Position numbers and translations under genes: made by a program | Shown: positions 1-8,830 of the stretch, one piece after another | Numbering within the stretch: position 1 is the stretch's first letter | Layout of the letters: each line of letters begins with the position of its first letter | The notes under the pieces: generated by a model | The model's input: the letters and a program-made list of their open reading frames with translations, nothing else | Database searches by the model: none | Told to the model about the DNA's origin: nothing | Assembly: GCA_021568835.1 (NCBI GenBank) | Contig: JAKGSH010000010.1 | Location: 4,278,001 to 4,342,000 of the forward strand | Source of the DNA: Streptomyces sp. Tue 6430 | GTDB taxonomy: Bacteria > Actinomycetota > Actinomycetes > Streptomycetales > Streptomycetaceae | Direction of reading: 5' to 3' | DNA length: 64,000 bases

Positions 1-771
1 CGACCTCCGTGCGCACCCCGTCGAGACCGAGCACGAACAGCCGCACGTCGGCGTTGGCCGTCCCGGCAGCCGGATACGGGACGTGTTGTGGGTCACGTTT
101 CGGCTGGGACGGATCGGAGATCCACCACCGCTCCACCGGCGTGTCGTCCACCCGCGCCACCAGCAGCCGGTCGGACTCCGGAGCCCACCAGAACCCCCGC
201 GAACGGCCCATTTCCTCCGCCGCGACGAACTCGGCCAATCCGTACGAAACCCCCTCCGACTCCGGCTCGGCGAGCGCCACGTCGCCCTCGCCCCCGGCGC
301 CCACGACCCGCAGGGCACCCCGCGCGACGTACGCGACGAACCGTCCGTCGGGGAGGGCCGGGGGTCGATCACCGGTCCGGGGACGCGGATCGCGCGCGCC
401 GCACCGGCCCGCAGCTCCGCCGTGAAAAGCCGCCCCGACAAGGTGAAAGACGCCAGCTCGACGGCCGCGTCGGTGGCGTACCCGACGATCCCGGCGCCCC
501 CTTCCCGGCTGCGCTCGCGGCGCGCCCGCTCCTCGGGCGAGAGGTCCTCCGGGCCGCCGCCGAGGAGGACGCGCGGATCCGCGGCCAGGTGTTCCCGGCC
601 GTCCGCCGGATCGAGGACCCACAGCGCGTTGCTGCGGTCGTCACCGGCCGAGGAGCGCAGGAAGGCCACCCGGGAGCCGTCGGGCGCCACCGTGAACGAA
701 CGCGGCGCGCCGAGCGTGAAGCGCTGGGTCCGGGCGTGCCGGCGGGGGAAGGAGTCGGACTCGGTCGTCAT
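1..771 (-). pseudogene. S9 family prolyl oligopeptidase / dipeptidyl peptidase IV-like protein, N-terminal part, frameshifted
   Basis: N-terminal beta-propeller part of a serine peptidase of the S9 family, cut by the left window edge, so the catalytic hydrolase domain is not visible. ATG at 771. Early residues contain a propeller blade motif (VAPDGSRVAFLRS); later come PDGRFVAYVARG, YGLAEFVAAEEMGRSRGFWW and RLLVARVDDTPVERWW, typical of the DPP-IV propeller. These two parts lie in different frames. The switch is at the four-G run 350-353: adding one G there joins DPRPSP to DGRFVAYV without a gap. The second frame then stays open to base 1. Either a true disruption or a missing base in the assembly; I favour the latter because the same error recurs through the window. 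The family assignment is confident, the gene's state is not. Confidence 0.7.
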
Positions 772-949
772 GCCCCGACCATATTGGCCATGCGCCCCCT
801 TGTGCGGCTGTGCGCCGAGAGATGCGCACGCACCGACAGTTATGATCACTAGCGCTGTGTGGGTATGAACCTGCTGGCTGTTGTACGGATTTACAGGTTC
901 CCCAGTTCAGTCGTCCCCCACGTACCCGGGTTCTTGGAGGTGAGCCGCC

Positions 950-1144
950 GTGGCACTCTCGATTTCGGCGGTGGTGCTGCTGGCGATCATCGTCTTCTTG
1001 TTGATCAAGAAGTCAGGACTGAAGGGCGGTCACGCGGTTGTCTGCATGCTTCTCGGCTTCTACCTCGCCTCTTCCACGATGGCGGGGACGATCAACGACC
1101 TGACGACGAGCGTCGCGAGCATGATCGGCAGCATCAAGTTCTGA
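950..1144 (+). CDS. small two-helix membrane protein, 64 aa
   Basis: A 64-residue protein starting at GTG 950, eight bases after a strong GGAGG. Residues about 5-19 (ISAVVLLAIIVFLLI) form one hydrophobic helix, followed by a basic loop (KKSGLKGG), and about 28-42 form a second, weaker helix. The tail (TINDLTTSVASMIGSIKF) looks amphipathic. Codon use is strongly G/C in third position, which supports real coding despite the size. I do not recognise a named family; similar tiny membrane proteins are common in Streptomyces. The gene stands alone between the divergent S9 peptidase and mshB. Confidence 0.75.
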   Translation: MALSISAVVLLAIIVFLLIKKSGLKGGHAVVCMLLGFYLASSTMAGTINDLTTSVASMIGSIKF

Positions 1145-1206
1145 CCGGCGCGACCCCGCGTCCGTGTGTGCGTCTGCCCCCGAGGCGCGGATGCATGCCC
1201 GCCTCG

Positions 1207-1212
1207 TAGGGT
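1207..1212 (+). promoter_or_regulatory. -10 box of a probable leaderless mshB transcript
   Basis: TAGGGT followed by six bases and then the ATG of mshB at 1219. There is no purine-rich ribosome-binding site in front of that ATG, so transcription probably starts at or next to the start codon. No convincing -35 box is visible. The same arrangement recurs before several other genes in the window. Confidence 0.45.
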
Positions 1213-1218
1213 TGCCCC

Positions 1219-2082
1219 ATGACGGAACTGCCAGCCCGGCGTCTGCTGCTGGTGCACGCGCACCCGGACGACGAGTCGATCAACAACGGCGCGACCATGG
1301 CCAGGTACGCGGCCGAGGGCGCCCAGGTGGCTCTGGTCACCTGCACCCTCGGCGAGCGTGGCGAGGTCATCCCGCCGCAGCTGCGGCACCTCACCGGTGC
1401 CGCCCTGGGCGAGTGGCGCCTGCGCGAACTCACCGCCGCCATGGGCGAACTGGGCGTCGGTGACTTCCGGCTGCTCGGCGGCGCCGGGCGGTACGCCGAC
1501 TCCGGGATGATGGGCCTGCCCGACAACGACGAGCCCGCCTCCTTCTGGCAGGCCGACGTCGACGCCGCCGCCGGGGAGCTCGCCGGGACGATCCTCGCCC
1601 TGCGCCCCCAGGTCCTCGTCACCTACGACGACCACGGCGGCTACGGCCACCCCGACCACATCCAGGCCCACCGCGTCGCCACGCGGGCCGTCGAGCTGGC
1701 CGACCGGGCCGGCTGGAGCGTGCCCAAGGTGTACTGGAACCGCCTCCCGCGTTCCGTCGTCGAGGCCGCCTTCGCCCGGCTCGCGCGGGAGCTGCCCGGC
1801 CTGCCCTTCGACCGGAGCGCCGCCGTGGCGGACGTACCCGGCGTCGTCGACGACGAGCGGATCACCACCGAGATCGACGGCCGCGCGTACGCCGCCGCCA
1901 AGGCCGCCGCGATGCGCGCGCACGCCACCCAGATCGAGGTCGCCCCCGACGGCAGGTCCTTCGCGCTCTCCAACGAGCTGGCCCAGCCCCTGTTCACCAC
2001 CGAGTACTACGAACTCGTCCGCGGGCCGCGGCCGCGGGAGCGGGAGACCGACCTGTTCGCCGGCATCGAGGAGACGCCCTGA
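1219..2082 (+). CDS. mshB: N-acetyl-1-D-myo-inositol-2-amino-2-deoxy-alpha-D-glucopyranoside deacetylase MshB
   Basis: Zinc-dependent deacetylase of mycothiol biosynthesis: it removes the acetyl group from GlcNAc-inositol so that MshC can attach cysteine. The 287-aa length fits the family. The metal-site motif HAHPDDESINNG is at residues 13-24, and the second metal histidine lies in GYGHPDHIQAH near residue 145. The region around LGERGEVIPP is also typical of MshB rather than of generic LmbE-like PIG-L proteins, although the broader family (for example Mca) is related. Its stop overlaps the start of the next gene (TGATG), so the two are co-transcribed. Confidence 0.93.
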   Translation: MTELPARRLLLVHAHPDDESINNGATMARYAAEGAQVALVTCTLGERGEVIPPQLRHLTGAALGEWRLRELTAAMGELGVGDFRLLGGAGRYADSGMMGLPDNDEPASFWQADVDAAAGELAGTILALRPQVLVTYDDHGGYGHPDHIQAHRVATRAVELADRAGWSVPKVYWNRLPRSVVEAAFARLARELPGLPFDRSAAVADVPGVVDDERITTEIDGRAYAAAKAAAMRAHATQIEVAPDGRSFALSNELAQPLFTTEYYELVRGPRPRERETDLFAGIEETP

Positions 2083-2492
2083 TGGCCGGCCCCGGCTCCT
2101 TCCTCGCCCAGCCCCTCCGGCGCCCCTCCGGCGCACGGATCGCCGCCCACCTCGGGCTCCTGCTCCTCGGCGCCCTCACCGCGCTGGCCGGGGCGCTCCT
2201 GCAGGCCGGCTGGTTCCCCGGCGGCCTGCTACTCGCGCTCGCGGGCGCCGCCGGGCTGTTCCTCGGCGGCGCGCGGGCCCTCGGCAGCCGGGCCGGGGCC
2301 GTCGCGCCCGCCGCCGGCTGGATGATCGCCGTCGTCCTGCTCACCGCCGGCCGCCCCGAGGGCGACTTCCTGTTCGCCGCGGGAGGCGGTTCCTACCTCT
2401 TCCTGCTCGGCGGCATGGCGCTCGCTGTGATCTGCGCCACCATCGGCTGGGGGCGGCAACCTGTCGGCGACGGCGTCCGACTTGGCAAGTGA
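2082..2492 (+). CDS. DUF6113-type integral membrane protein
   Basis: A 136-aa protein translationally coupled to mshB (its ATG shares bases with the mshB stop). After a short basic N-terminus it has about four hydrophobic segments, around residues 22-42, 46-64, 73-90 and 98-118, with small loops and no charged catalytic motif. I recognise it as the DUF6113-type protein that usually follows mshB in Streptomyces. Its function is unknown; the coupling hints at a link to mycothiol or simply a shared promoter. Confidence 0.75.
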   Translation: MAGPGSFLAQPLRRPSGARIAAHLGLLLLGALTALAGALLQAGWFPGGLLLALAGAAGLFLGGARALGSRAGAVAPAAGWMIAVVLLTAGRPEGDFLFAAGGGSYLFLLGGMALAVICATIGWGRQPVGDGVRLGK

Positions 2493-2646
2493 CGTACCAC
2501 TTCGCCGCGGCACGGGCGTGCGAGTCCCGTGACGGTTTCGGCGGCGGTCATGGGATACCGGCCATAAGTGGCCAGTATGGTGGTGCGCGCCGCCGAGCTG
2601 CCCGTGAGGTCGTGGCGGGCGGCGGAGCCAACCTGGAGAACCTGCC

Positions 2647-4968
2647 TTGAGTCGTGAAACTGACAGTCCGTCCTCCGGGCCCAACGGGTCCAACGGGCGC
2701 GGCGGAGCCGCCTACCCCTCGGGCACGCCGCCCTACGGCACCCCGATGGTGTCCGACGGCGGCCCGGACGCGGGCCGTTCGGCCGCACGGCCGGAGGAAC
2801 GCAAGACCGAGACCACGCTGACGACCCGGATCCGGATCAACATCCCCGGGTCGCGTCCCATCCCGCCGGTCGTCGTACGCAAGCCCGTCAACGAGGCGGA
2901 CGACGCGGGCGACGGCGGCGCCGACGCGCAGGGCGCGGGCCCCTCCGGCGCCGCGTCCGGCGCCCCCGCGACCGGTACCGCCGGACGTCCGGGAGCCGGC
3001 GGCGGCGCCGAGGCGCCCGGCGACCACGCGCCGACGGCCGAGGAGAAGACGCCCAGCGACTGGTTCGCGCCACGCAAGTCCGGCCCCGCCAAGGGCGGTC
3101 AGGGCGGCGGTCCCGCGGGCGGCGGCGACCCGGCGGCCGCTTCGGTCCCCGGCACGCCCCCGGTGCCTCCTCCGCCCCGCCCGCGCCCGGCGCGGGCGCC
3201 GGCGCGCCCGGCGGCGCGCGTCCGGGGCCGGGCGGCCCGGCTCCCCGGGTGCACCGGGCGCCGCCCGCCCCGGTGGTGCCAACGGCACCGGCATGTCCGG
3301 TGCCACCGGCGGTCCGGTGGCCCCGGGCACGGCGGCGGCACCGGTTCCTTCGACGTGACCGAGGCGCTCGCCGCGGGCCCCCTCGGCAACGGCGGCCGTC
3401 CGGCGCAGGGCGGCGGCCAGATACAGGGCGGTCCGGCGCAGGGCGGCGGACCCGAGCCGCGCCGCGACGACCTGGCGTACTTCGCCGACAACGACAACGG
3501 CAACGGCAACGGCAGCGGTGACAACGGCAACGGGAGCGGCCAGGCCGGCTATCCCGGGCCGAGCGGCCCCGGTGCCGCCTACGACTTCAACGGGCCGGAA
3601 GGCCCCGTCGGCCGAGTCGGCCGGGGCGGCCCGCAGGGCCCCGCCGGGCCCACCGGCGGCCCGGTGACCGGTGACGGCCCGATGGTGCCGCCGATGAACG
3701 GCGGAGCCGCGGGCGCGGTTCCGGGCGCCGGCGCGGGCGCCGTCCGCCACCCCGGCGGCGGCCTCAGCGACGACACCGCGATCCTCACCCCGCAGCAGCC
3801 GGCCTCCGGGCCCGGCGCCGGCGGCTACGGCCGGCACGACAACGTCTCCGGACACACCGTCACCAGTGGCATCCCGGTCGTTCCCGCGGCCGGTCAGGGT
3901 CCCGGCCCGGGCGGCCCGTTCGCGCCCGGCGGTCACCCCGACGGGCCGCTGCCGCACACCCCGCCCGAGGCGCCCGAACCGGTCGAGCGGCAGGCGCCCG
4001 CAGCCGGCCCGAAGCAGAAAAAGAAGAAGGGCCGCAGCAAGCTGGTCCTGCTCGGCGGCCTGGTGGTGGTCGCCGCGGCCGGCGCCTACGGAGCCGGACT
4101 GCTGATGAACCACTCCGACGTGCCCAAGGGCACCGCCGTGTTCGGCGTGGACATCGGCGGCGGCACCCGCGACGACGCCGTCAAGAAGCTCGACGACGCC
4201 TTCGGGGGCCGGGTGAAGCAGACGCTGAAGCTGTCCGTGGACGGCGGCACCGTCACCCTCAAGCCGGACCAGGCGGGCCTGCAGTTCGACGTGCAGGCCA
4301 CCGTCGACGCGGCCGCCGGGAGCGACTACAACCCCGTCTCGGTGATCGGCTCGCTGTTCGGCGAACACCGCGAGATCGAGCCCGTGATGCCGGTCGACGA
4401 GGAGAAGCTCCAGGCGGCCCTGGAGAACGCCGCGGGCGGCTCCGGCTCGGCAACCGACGGCACGATCGAGTTCACGTCCGGCAAGGCCGTCGCCGTGTAC
4501 GGCAAGGCGGGCAAGGGCATCGACGCGGCCAAGGCGCAGGCGGCCGTCGTGGAGGCCTACCGCGGCCAGGTCGAGACCGGCACGCCCACCGCGGTGAAGG
4601 TCCCGACGACGACGAAGCAGCCCACGGTGTCCGACGCCGAGGTCGACCGGATGATGAAGGAGTTCGCCGAACCGGCGATGTCCGGCAACGTCACCGTCCA
4701 GACCGACGCCGCGCACTCCGTGCCGATGAGCCCGAAGAACTCCCTGTGGAAGTTCCTCGGCGTCAAGGCCGTCGACGGCAAACTCGTCGAGAGCTACGAC
4801 GAGGCCGCGCTGAAGGAGCTGTACGGCGGCGCCTTCGACGACGTCCTCATCACCCGCGGCACCGGCCAGAAGACGCCCGTCACGGTCCAGGACGTCATCA
4901 GCGCCCTGCGCCCGGTCCTGACGAGCAGGACGGACCGGCTCGCGGTCATCGACACCGACCCGAGCTGA
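2647..4968 (+). CDS. membrane-anchored VanW/PG-binding_4-like protein with a long disordered cytoplasmic region
   Basis: Start TTG 2647 sits nine bases after GGAG. Residues 1 to about 455 are Gly/Pro-rich and disordered, ending in a basic patch (KQKKKKGRSK). One membrane helix follows at about 466-487, then an extracellular part with VanW-associated peptidoglycan-binding-like repeats (FGVDIGGGTRDDAV, then a second copy ending TVQDVISALRPVL). The linker between about 3165 and 3340 reads as three frames in turn. Natural Gly/Pro sequence (APPAPGAGAGAPGG, then GAARPGGANGTGMSG) appears only if one base is restored at each of three points, after which the original frame returns. The printed protein is therefore open but about 55 linker residues are probably wrong. 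Likely a cell-wall-binding membrane protein; exact role unknown. Confidence 0.75.
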   Translation: MSRETDSPSSGPNGSNGRGGAAYPSGTPPYGTPMVSDGGPDAGRSAARPEERKTETTLTTRIRINIPGSRPIPPVVVRKPVNEADDAGDGGADAQGAGPSGAASGAPATGTAGRPGAGGGAEAPGDHAPTAEEKTPSDWFAPRKSGPAKGGQGGGPAGGGDPAAASVPGTPPVPPPPRPRPARAPARPAARVRGRAARLPGCTGRRPPRWCQRHRHVRCHRRSGGPGHGGGTGSFDVTEALAAGPLGNGGRPAQGGGQIQGGPAQGGGPEPRRDDLAYFADNDNGNGNGSGDNGNGSGQAGYPGPSGPGAAYDFNGPEGPVGRVGRGGPQGPAGPTGGPVTGDGPMVPPMNGGAAGAVPGAGAGAVRHPGGGLSDDTAILTPQQPASGPGAGGYGRHDNVSGHTVTSGIPVVPAAGQGPGPGGPFAPGGHPDGPLPHTPPEAPEPVERQAPAAGPKQKKKKGRSKLVLLGGLVVVAAAGAYGAGLLMNHSDVPKGTAVFGVDIGGGTRDDAVKKLDDAFGGRVKQTLKLSVDGGTVTLKPDQAGLQFDVQATVDAAAGSDYNPVSVIGSLFGEHREIEPVMPVDEEKLQAALENAAGGSGSATDGTIEFTSGKAVAVYGKAGKGIDAAKAQAAVVEAYRGQVETGTPTAVKVPTTTKQPTVSDAEVDRMMKEFAEPAMSGNVTVQTDAAHSVPMSPKNSLWKFLGVKAVDGKLVESYDEAALKELYGGAFDDVLITRGTGQKTPVTVQDVISALRPVLTSRTDRLAVIDTDPS

Positions 4969-4989
4969 CCCGGGGCAGACACGCGCGTA

Positions 4990-5024
4990 GGGGGCACCCG
5001 GCAGCATCCGCGCCGGGTGCCCCC
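4990..5024. terminator. bidirectional terminator hairpin
   Basis: Perfect 13-bp stem (GGGGGCACCCGGC, 4990-5002, pairing with 5012-5024) with a 9-base loop, placed between two convergent genes. It has no clear T-run, as usual in Streptomyces. Confidence 0.75.
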
Positions 5025-5102
5025 AACGTTCGGGCGAAGCCGGCCGCCGCCGTACCCGCCGCCCCTCGTTCCCACCGCTCGCCGTCCCCGCAGCCCGGGG
5101 CC

Positions 5103-5936
5103 TCAGTTCAGCAGGGCCCGCGCCCCCCGGGCCTCCTGCCGGATCCGTTCCGCCAGCGCCTCGTCGACCACCTCCACCAGCGTCGCGTACTCCTCCATCT
5201 CCTCCGCCCCTTGCACGAACTCCCCGCGCTGCACCAGAAGTTGTCCCCGCTCGTACCGCAGCCGCGCCGGGTGGGACGGCAGCAGCAGCGCCAGCTCCAC
5301 CGCCCACAGCGCGACGTCCGACCGCTCCGGCCGGACGGCGGCCCACGCCCGGATGTTGCTCAGGATCCGCCGTACGACGTCCAGCGTCTCGGCCGGTTCC
5401 AGCATCGAGGGCTCCAGCGGGCTCCCCGTCGACCCCGTCACCAGCAGCTCGGCATCGCGCCCCGTCAGCACCCGGCCCCCGTCGAACGGATCGACGAGCA
5501 CCTGCTCCTCCCGAGGGCCGAAGCCGACCACGAAGTGCCCCGGCAGGGCGACGCCGTACACCGGCGCCCCGGCCCGCCGCGCCACCTCGATCCACACCAC
5601 GGACAGCAGGATGGGCAGCCCCCGCCGCCGCTCCAGCACCCGGTGCAGCAGGGACGACTCCAGCCGCTCGTAGTCCGCCGCGGAGCCGCCGAAGCCGAGC
5701 CGTTCGCCGAGCAGTTCGCGCAGCGCGGCCGCCCACGCGAGCGGCCCGCCCGGCCGGAACGGCACCTGACCCGCCAGCGTGTCCAGGTCGACCTGCGCGC
5801 CGTCCAGCCCGGCCTCGTCCAGCGTCCGGTCCGCCGCCGCCCCCACCAGCAGGCACAGCAGCGACAGATCGGGCCGCTCGGAGCGGGCCTCCTCGGCGAA
5901 CCGGCGCCGCAGCTCCGCGCGTTCGAGCCCGCTCAC
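5103..5936 (-). CDS. SirB1-type transglutaminase-like family protein
   Basis: 277 aa from GTG 5936, which overlaps the stop of the upstream GNAT gene (GTGA). Upstream in-frame start codons run into that gene, so I reject them. The core motifs are RRGLPILLSVVWIEVARRAG (residues about 96-115) and GVALPGHFVVGF, with DPFDGGRVL further on, which mark the SirB1_N/transglutaminase-like fold. The canonical catalytic cysteine of true transglutaminases is not seen at the expected place. The C-terminus is helical and resembles a TPR (ELALLLPSHPARLRYERGQLLVQRGEF). Function is unknown; it may act on protein or peptide substrates in the cytoplasm. Confidence 0.82.
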   Translation of the reverse strand: MSGLERAELRRRFAEEARSERPDLSLLCLLVGAAADRTLDEAGLDGAQVDLDTLAGQVPFRPGGPLAWAAALRELLGERLGFGGSAADYERLESSLLHRVLERRRGLPILLSVVWIEVARRAGAPVYGVALPGHFVVGFGPREEQVLVDPFDGGRVLTGRDAELLVTGSTGSPLEPSMLEPAETLDVVRRILSNIRAWAAVRPERSDVALWAVELALLLPSHPARLRYERGQLLVQRGEFVQGAEEMEEYATLVEVVDEALAERIRQEARGARALLN

Positions 5937-6943
5937 GACGTACCCGCCTCCGGCTCCCGGTAGTGGTGGTAGGCGTGATGCGCCCCGAACCCCGTCCCGG
6001 CGTACATCGCCCGCGCTCCCGCGTTGTCCTCCTCGACCTGGAGCCAGGCCGCCGACGCGCCCTCCTCCAGCGCCCGGCGCGCCAGCGCGGCCATGACGAC
6101 CGTCGCCAGCCCCCGCCGCCGCTGCGCCGGATCGACCTCGACCGCCGCGAACCCGGCCCACCGCCCGTCCACGACACACCGTCCGACGGCCGCGGGAACC
6201 GCCCCCTCGCCGGGCACGGACGCGAACCACACCGACGGCCCCGACCCCAGGACCCTCAGCGCCACCTCGCCGACCCCCTTGCGCCGGTACCGGGCCAGCC
6301 AGGCCTCGTCGGCCTCCCGCGCCAGCACCACCCGGCCGGCCTCCGCCCCCACACGGTCGGCGACCGGCGCCAGTGCCCCCGTCCACAGCTCGGCGGTCAC
6401 CTCACGCACCCACCCGCGCCGCTCCAGCTCGGCGCACAGCAGCTCCTGGGTGCCCTCGGCCCCGGTCGCGGTCTGCAGGCGGGCGGGCAGACCCCGGTCG
6501 CCGTACCAGCGCCGTACGGCGTCCAGCGCCGCGTCGAGGGGCAGGCCCGGATCGCCCAGCGGCAGCACGGAGTTGGCGCGGCGGGTGAAGCCGGAGGCGG
6601 CGCGCAGCTCCCACTCGCCGAGCCGCTCGCTCTCCACGGGCCGCCAGGCCCGCGCCGAGATCCGGGCGAGTTCCCCGTAGGAGGCGGCCGGTCCCCGGCG
6701 GCGGGCCGGAGCGGCCGGGACGACCTTCCCGGCGACCAGGGAGGGCTCCGCGATGCGGACGCTCTCGCCACTCTTCCGTGTGATCTGCAGCACTCCGCGG
6801 TTCCATGATGTGAGAACGCCCACCGTGTCGGTGAATTTCCCCTCGGTGGCCCCGGTCTCGCTCAAGCACCGCACGGAGACGCGTTTGCCCACGTCAGCGG
6901 CGGTGATGCGAACCTCGAGACGTCCGGCGGCCGAGATTTCCAC
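5933..6943 (-). CDS. GNAT family N-acetyltransferase with an N-terminal beta domain
   Basis: 336 aa from GTG 6943 (MEISAAGRLEVR). GTG 6955 lies directly on the GGAGGG and is too close to use it, so 6943 is preferred. Residues 1 to about 70 form a small beta-rich domain (VGKRVSVR, TDTVGVLTSW). The remainder is an acetyltransferase of about 240 residues. The acetyl-CoA site is AAVEVDPAQRRRGLATVVM near residues 265-283, followed by WLQVEEDNAGARAMYAGTGF, the typical GNAT C-terminal half. The substrate cannot be deduced. It is coupled to the downstream SirB1-type gene and transcribed divergently from fdxA. Confidence 0.85.
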   Translation of the reverse strand: MEISAAGRLEVRITAADVGKRVSVRCLSETGATEGKFTDTVGVLTSWNRGVLQITRKSGESVRIAEPSLVAGKVVPAAPARRRGPAASYGELARISARAWRPVESERLGEWELRAASGFTRRANSVLPLGDPGLPLDAALDAVRRWYGDRGLPARLQTATGAEGTQELLCAELERRGWVREVTAELWTGALAPVADRVGAEAGRVVLAREADEAWLARYRRKGVGEVALRVLGSGPSVWFASVPGEGAVPAAVGRCVVDGRWAGFAAVEVDPAQRRRGLATVVMAALARRALEEGASAAWLQVEEDNAGARAMYAGTGFGAHHAYHHYREPEAGTS

Positions 6944-7083
6944 AGGTCGGTTCACCCCTCCTGTTCGGTTCAGTGCCAAGAACGGAGATACTAGAGCCGG
7001 GCATCGACGACGCCGCGCTCCCGCGCGCCAGGCGGCGGAGCCTGAGGAGGCCCGCCGGCGCCCTATCGAGGAGGAACGACAGC

Positions 7084-7404
7084 GTGACCTACGTCATCGC
7101 GCAGCCTTGTGTCGACGTGAAGGACAAGGCGTGCATCGAGGAGTGTCCGGTCGACTGCATCTACGAGGGCCAGCGGTCCTTGTACATCCACCCGGACGAA
7201 TGCGTCGACTGCGGTGCCTGTGAGCCGGTCTGCCCGGTCGAGGCGATCTTCTACGAGGACGACACTCCGGAGGAGTGGAAGGACTACTACAAGGCGAACG
7301 TCGAGTTCTTCGACGAGCTGGGCTCGCCCGGCGGCGCCAGCAAGCTGGGTCTGATCGAGCGCGACCACCCCTTCATCGCCGCGCTGCCGCCGCAGGCCGG
7401 GTAA
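7084..7404 (+). CDS. fdxA: 7Fe ferredoxin FdxA ([3Fe-4S][4Fe-4S])
   Basis: 106-aa soluble electron carrier. GTG 7084 follows GAGGAGGAAC at good distance; longer starts would add an Arg-rich, non-conserved extension. The N-terminal cluster ligands are in CVDVKDKACIEECPVDC and the second set is in ECVDCGACEPVCPVEA. The spacing (C..C...CP with a wider first gap) is that of the actinobacterial seven-iron type rather than of a two-[4Fe-4S] ferredoxin. The acidic C-terminal half is family-typical. Likely partners are cytochromes P450 or other oxidoreductases. A strong hairpin directly downstream suggests it is monocistronic. Confidence 0.95.
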   Translation: MTYVIAQPCVDVKDKACIEECPVDCIYEGQRSLYIHPDECVDCGACEPVCPVEAIFYEDDTPEEWKDYYKANVEFFDELGSPGGASKLGLIERDHPFIAALPPQAG

Positions 7405-7426
7405 CCGGGCGAGCGGTCCGCCGCCT

Positions 7427-7470
7427 CGGTCCCGCACGGCCCGGTCGTCCCGGATCGCCGTGCGGGACCG
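7427..7470 (+). terminator. terminator of fdxA
   Basis: Perfect 14-bp stem (CGGTCCCGCACGGC 7427-7440 with GCCGTGCGGGACCG 7457-7470) and a 16-base loop, 23 bases after the fdxA stop. Confidence 0.8.
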
Positions 7471-7555
7471 GGGCGTTTGCCGTGTCCGCCGAAGGCCGCG
7501 GCCGCAGGGCCGTACCCGTCAGGGGCCGTATCCGTCAGAGAGCGAGCTGAGCACC

Positions 7556-8650
7556 GTGTCCGCAGTTTCCGACCGCCTTCCCACCTTCCCCTGGGACAAG
7601 CTGGAGCCGTACAAGAAGACGGCCGCGGCGTACCCCGGCGGGATCGTCGACCTCTCCGTCGGCACCCCGGTCGACCCGGTACCCGAGCTGATCCGGAAGG
7701 CGCTGGTCGACGCGGCGGACTCCCCGGGCTACCCGACGGTCTGGGGCACCCCGGCGCTGCGCGACGCGATCACCGGCTGGCTGGAGCGGCGCCTGGGCGC
7801 CCGCGGGGTCACCCACCGGCACGTCCTGCCGATCGTCGGCTCCAAGGAACTGGTCGCCTGGCTCCCCACCCAGCTGGGCCTCGGTCCCGGCGACAAGGTC
7901 GCCTTCCCGCGCCTGGCGTACCCGACGTACGAGGTCGGCGCCCGCCTGGCCCGCGCCGCGTACGAGGCCTACGACGACCCGACCGCGCTGGACCCCACCG
8001 GCATCGGGCTCCTCTGGCTGAACTCCCCCTCCAACCCGACCGGCAAGGTCCTGTCCAAGGCCGAGCTGACCCGGACCGTGGCCTGGGCCCGCGAGCACGG
8101 CATCCTGATCTTCTCCGACGAGTGCTACCTCGAACTGGGCTGGGAGGCCGACCCCGTCTCCGTCCTCCACCCGGACGTCAACGGCGGCTCCCACGACGGG
8201 CTCGTCTCCGTCCACTCCCTGTCGAAGCGCTCCAACCTGGCCGGCTACCGCGCCGCCTTCCTGGCCGGTGACCCGGAGGTCCTCGCCCCGCTCCTGGAGA
8301 TCCGCAAGCACGGCGGCATGATGACGTCGGCGCCCACCCAGGCGGCGGTCGTGGCGGCCCTCTCCGACGACGCCCACGTCCACGAGCAGCGCGAACGCTA
8401 CGCCCTCCGCCGGAACCTCCTGCGCGAGGCACTCCTCGCCCACGGCTTCCGCATCGACCACAGCGAGGCCGGCCTCTACCTCTGGGCCACGAGGGACGAG
8501 TCCTGCTGGGACACGGTGTCCCACCTGGCGGAGCGTGGCGTCCTGGTGGCCCCCGGCGACTTCTACGGCCCGGCGGGCGGCCGGCACGTACGGGTGGCCC
8601 TGACGGCGACGGACGAGCGGGTACGGGCAGCGGTGGAACGACTGGCCTGA
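7556..8650 (+). CDS. dapC: succinyldiaminopimelate transaminase DapC
   Basis: 364-aa fold-type I PLP aminotransferase. Start GTG 7556 (MSAVSDRLPTFPWDKL) is the conserved N-terminus; longer forms add low-complexity sequence. NSPSNPTGKV (residues about 158-167), SDECYLELGW and the PLP lysine in SLSKRSNLAGYR (K about 224) are visible. The N-terminal DLSVGTPVDPVP is characteristic of the actinobacterial DapC group. The enzyme converts N-succinyl-2-amino-6-ketopimelate to N-succinyl-diaminopimelate in the lysine/cell-wall pathway; some members also act on prephenate. The next pathway enzyme, dapE, lies 2 kb downstream. It ends before a large hairpin. Confidence 0.92.
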   Translation: MSAVSDRLPTFPWDKLEPYKKTAAAYPGGIVDLSVGTPVDPVPELIRKALVDAADSPGYPTVWGTPALRDAITGWLERRLGARGVTHRHVLPIVGSKELVAWLPTQLGLGPGDKVAFPRLAYPTYEVGARLARAAYEAYDDPTALDPTGIGLLWLNSPSNPTGKVLSKAELTRTVAWAREHGILIFSDECYLELGWEADPVSVLHPDVNGGSHDGLVSVHSLSKRSNLAGYRAAFLAGDPEVLAPLLEIRKHGGMMTSAPTQAAVVAALSDDAHVHEQRERYALRRNLLREALLAHGFRIDHSEAGLYLWATRDESCWDTVSHLAERGVLVAPGDFYGPAGGRHVRVALTATDERVRAAVERLA

Positions 8651-8774
8651 CGCGGCCACCCGCGTCACGCCGGGCGGTCTCGCGTCACGCCGGGTGGTGC
8701 CGCGTCACGCCGGGCGGCCCCGTGCGCAACCGGGTGCGCACGGGGCCCGCACTGTGCGGCCCCCGCACACATGG

Positions 8775-8814
8775 GTGACGGGGCCCGGGGGACGAGATCC
8801 CCGGACCCCGTCAC
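8775..8814. terminator. bidirectional terminator
   Basis: 16-bp stem with one wobble pair (GTGACGGGGCCCGGGG 8775-8790 against 8799-8814), 8-base loop, between the convergent dapC and the secreted-protein gene. Confidence 0.75.
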
Positions 8815-8830
8815 CGCGGGAGCCCGGTGC

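Noticed and set aside
2548..6177. A 1209-codon open frame on the minus strand
   Set aside because: Composition is dominated by Arg/Gly and it lies antisense to the VanW-like gene and the SirB1-type gene; it is a shadow caused by high GC content.
5103..6386. Longer version (427 aa) of the SirB1-type protein
   Set aside because: The extra N-terminus lies antisense-free but inside the GNAT gene in another frame and is Gly/Arg-rich; GTG 5936 overlapping the GNAT stop is the natural start.
7063..7437. Minus-strand frame opposite fdxA
   Set aside because: It is exactly antisense to the ferredoxin, whose cysteine motifs are unmistakable.
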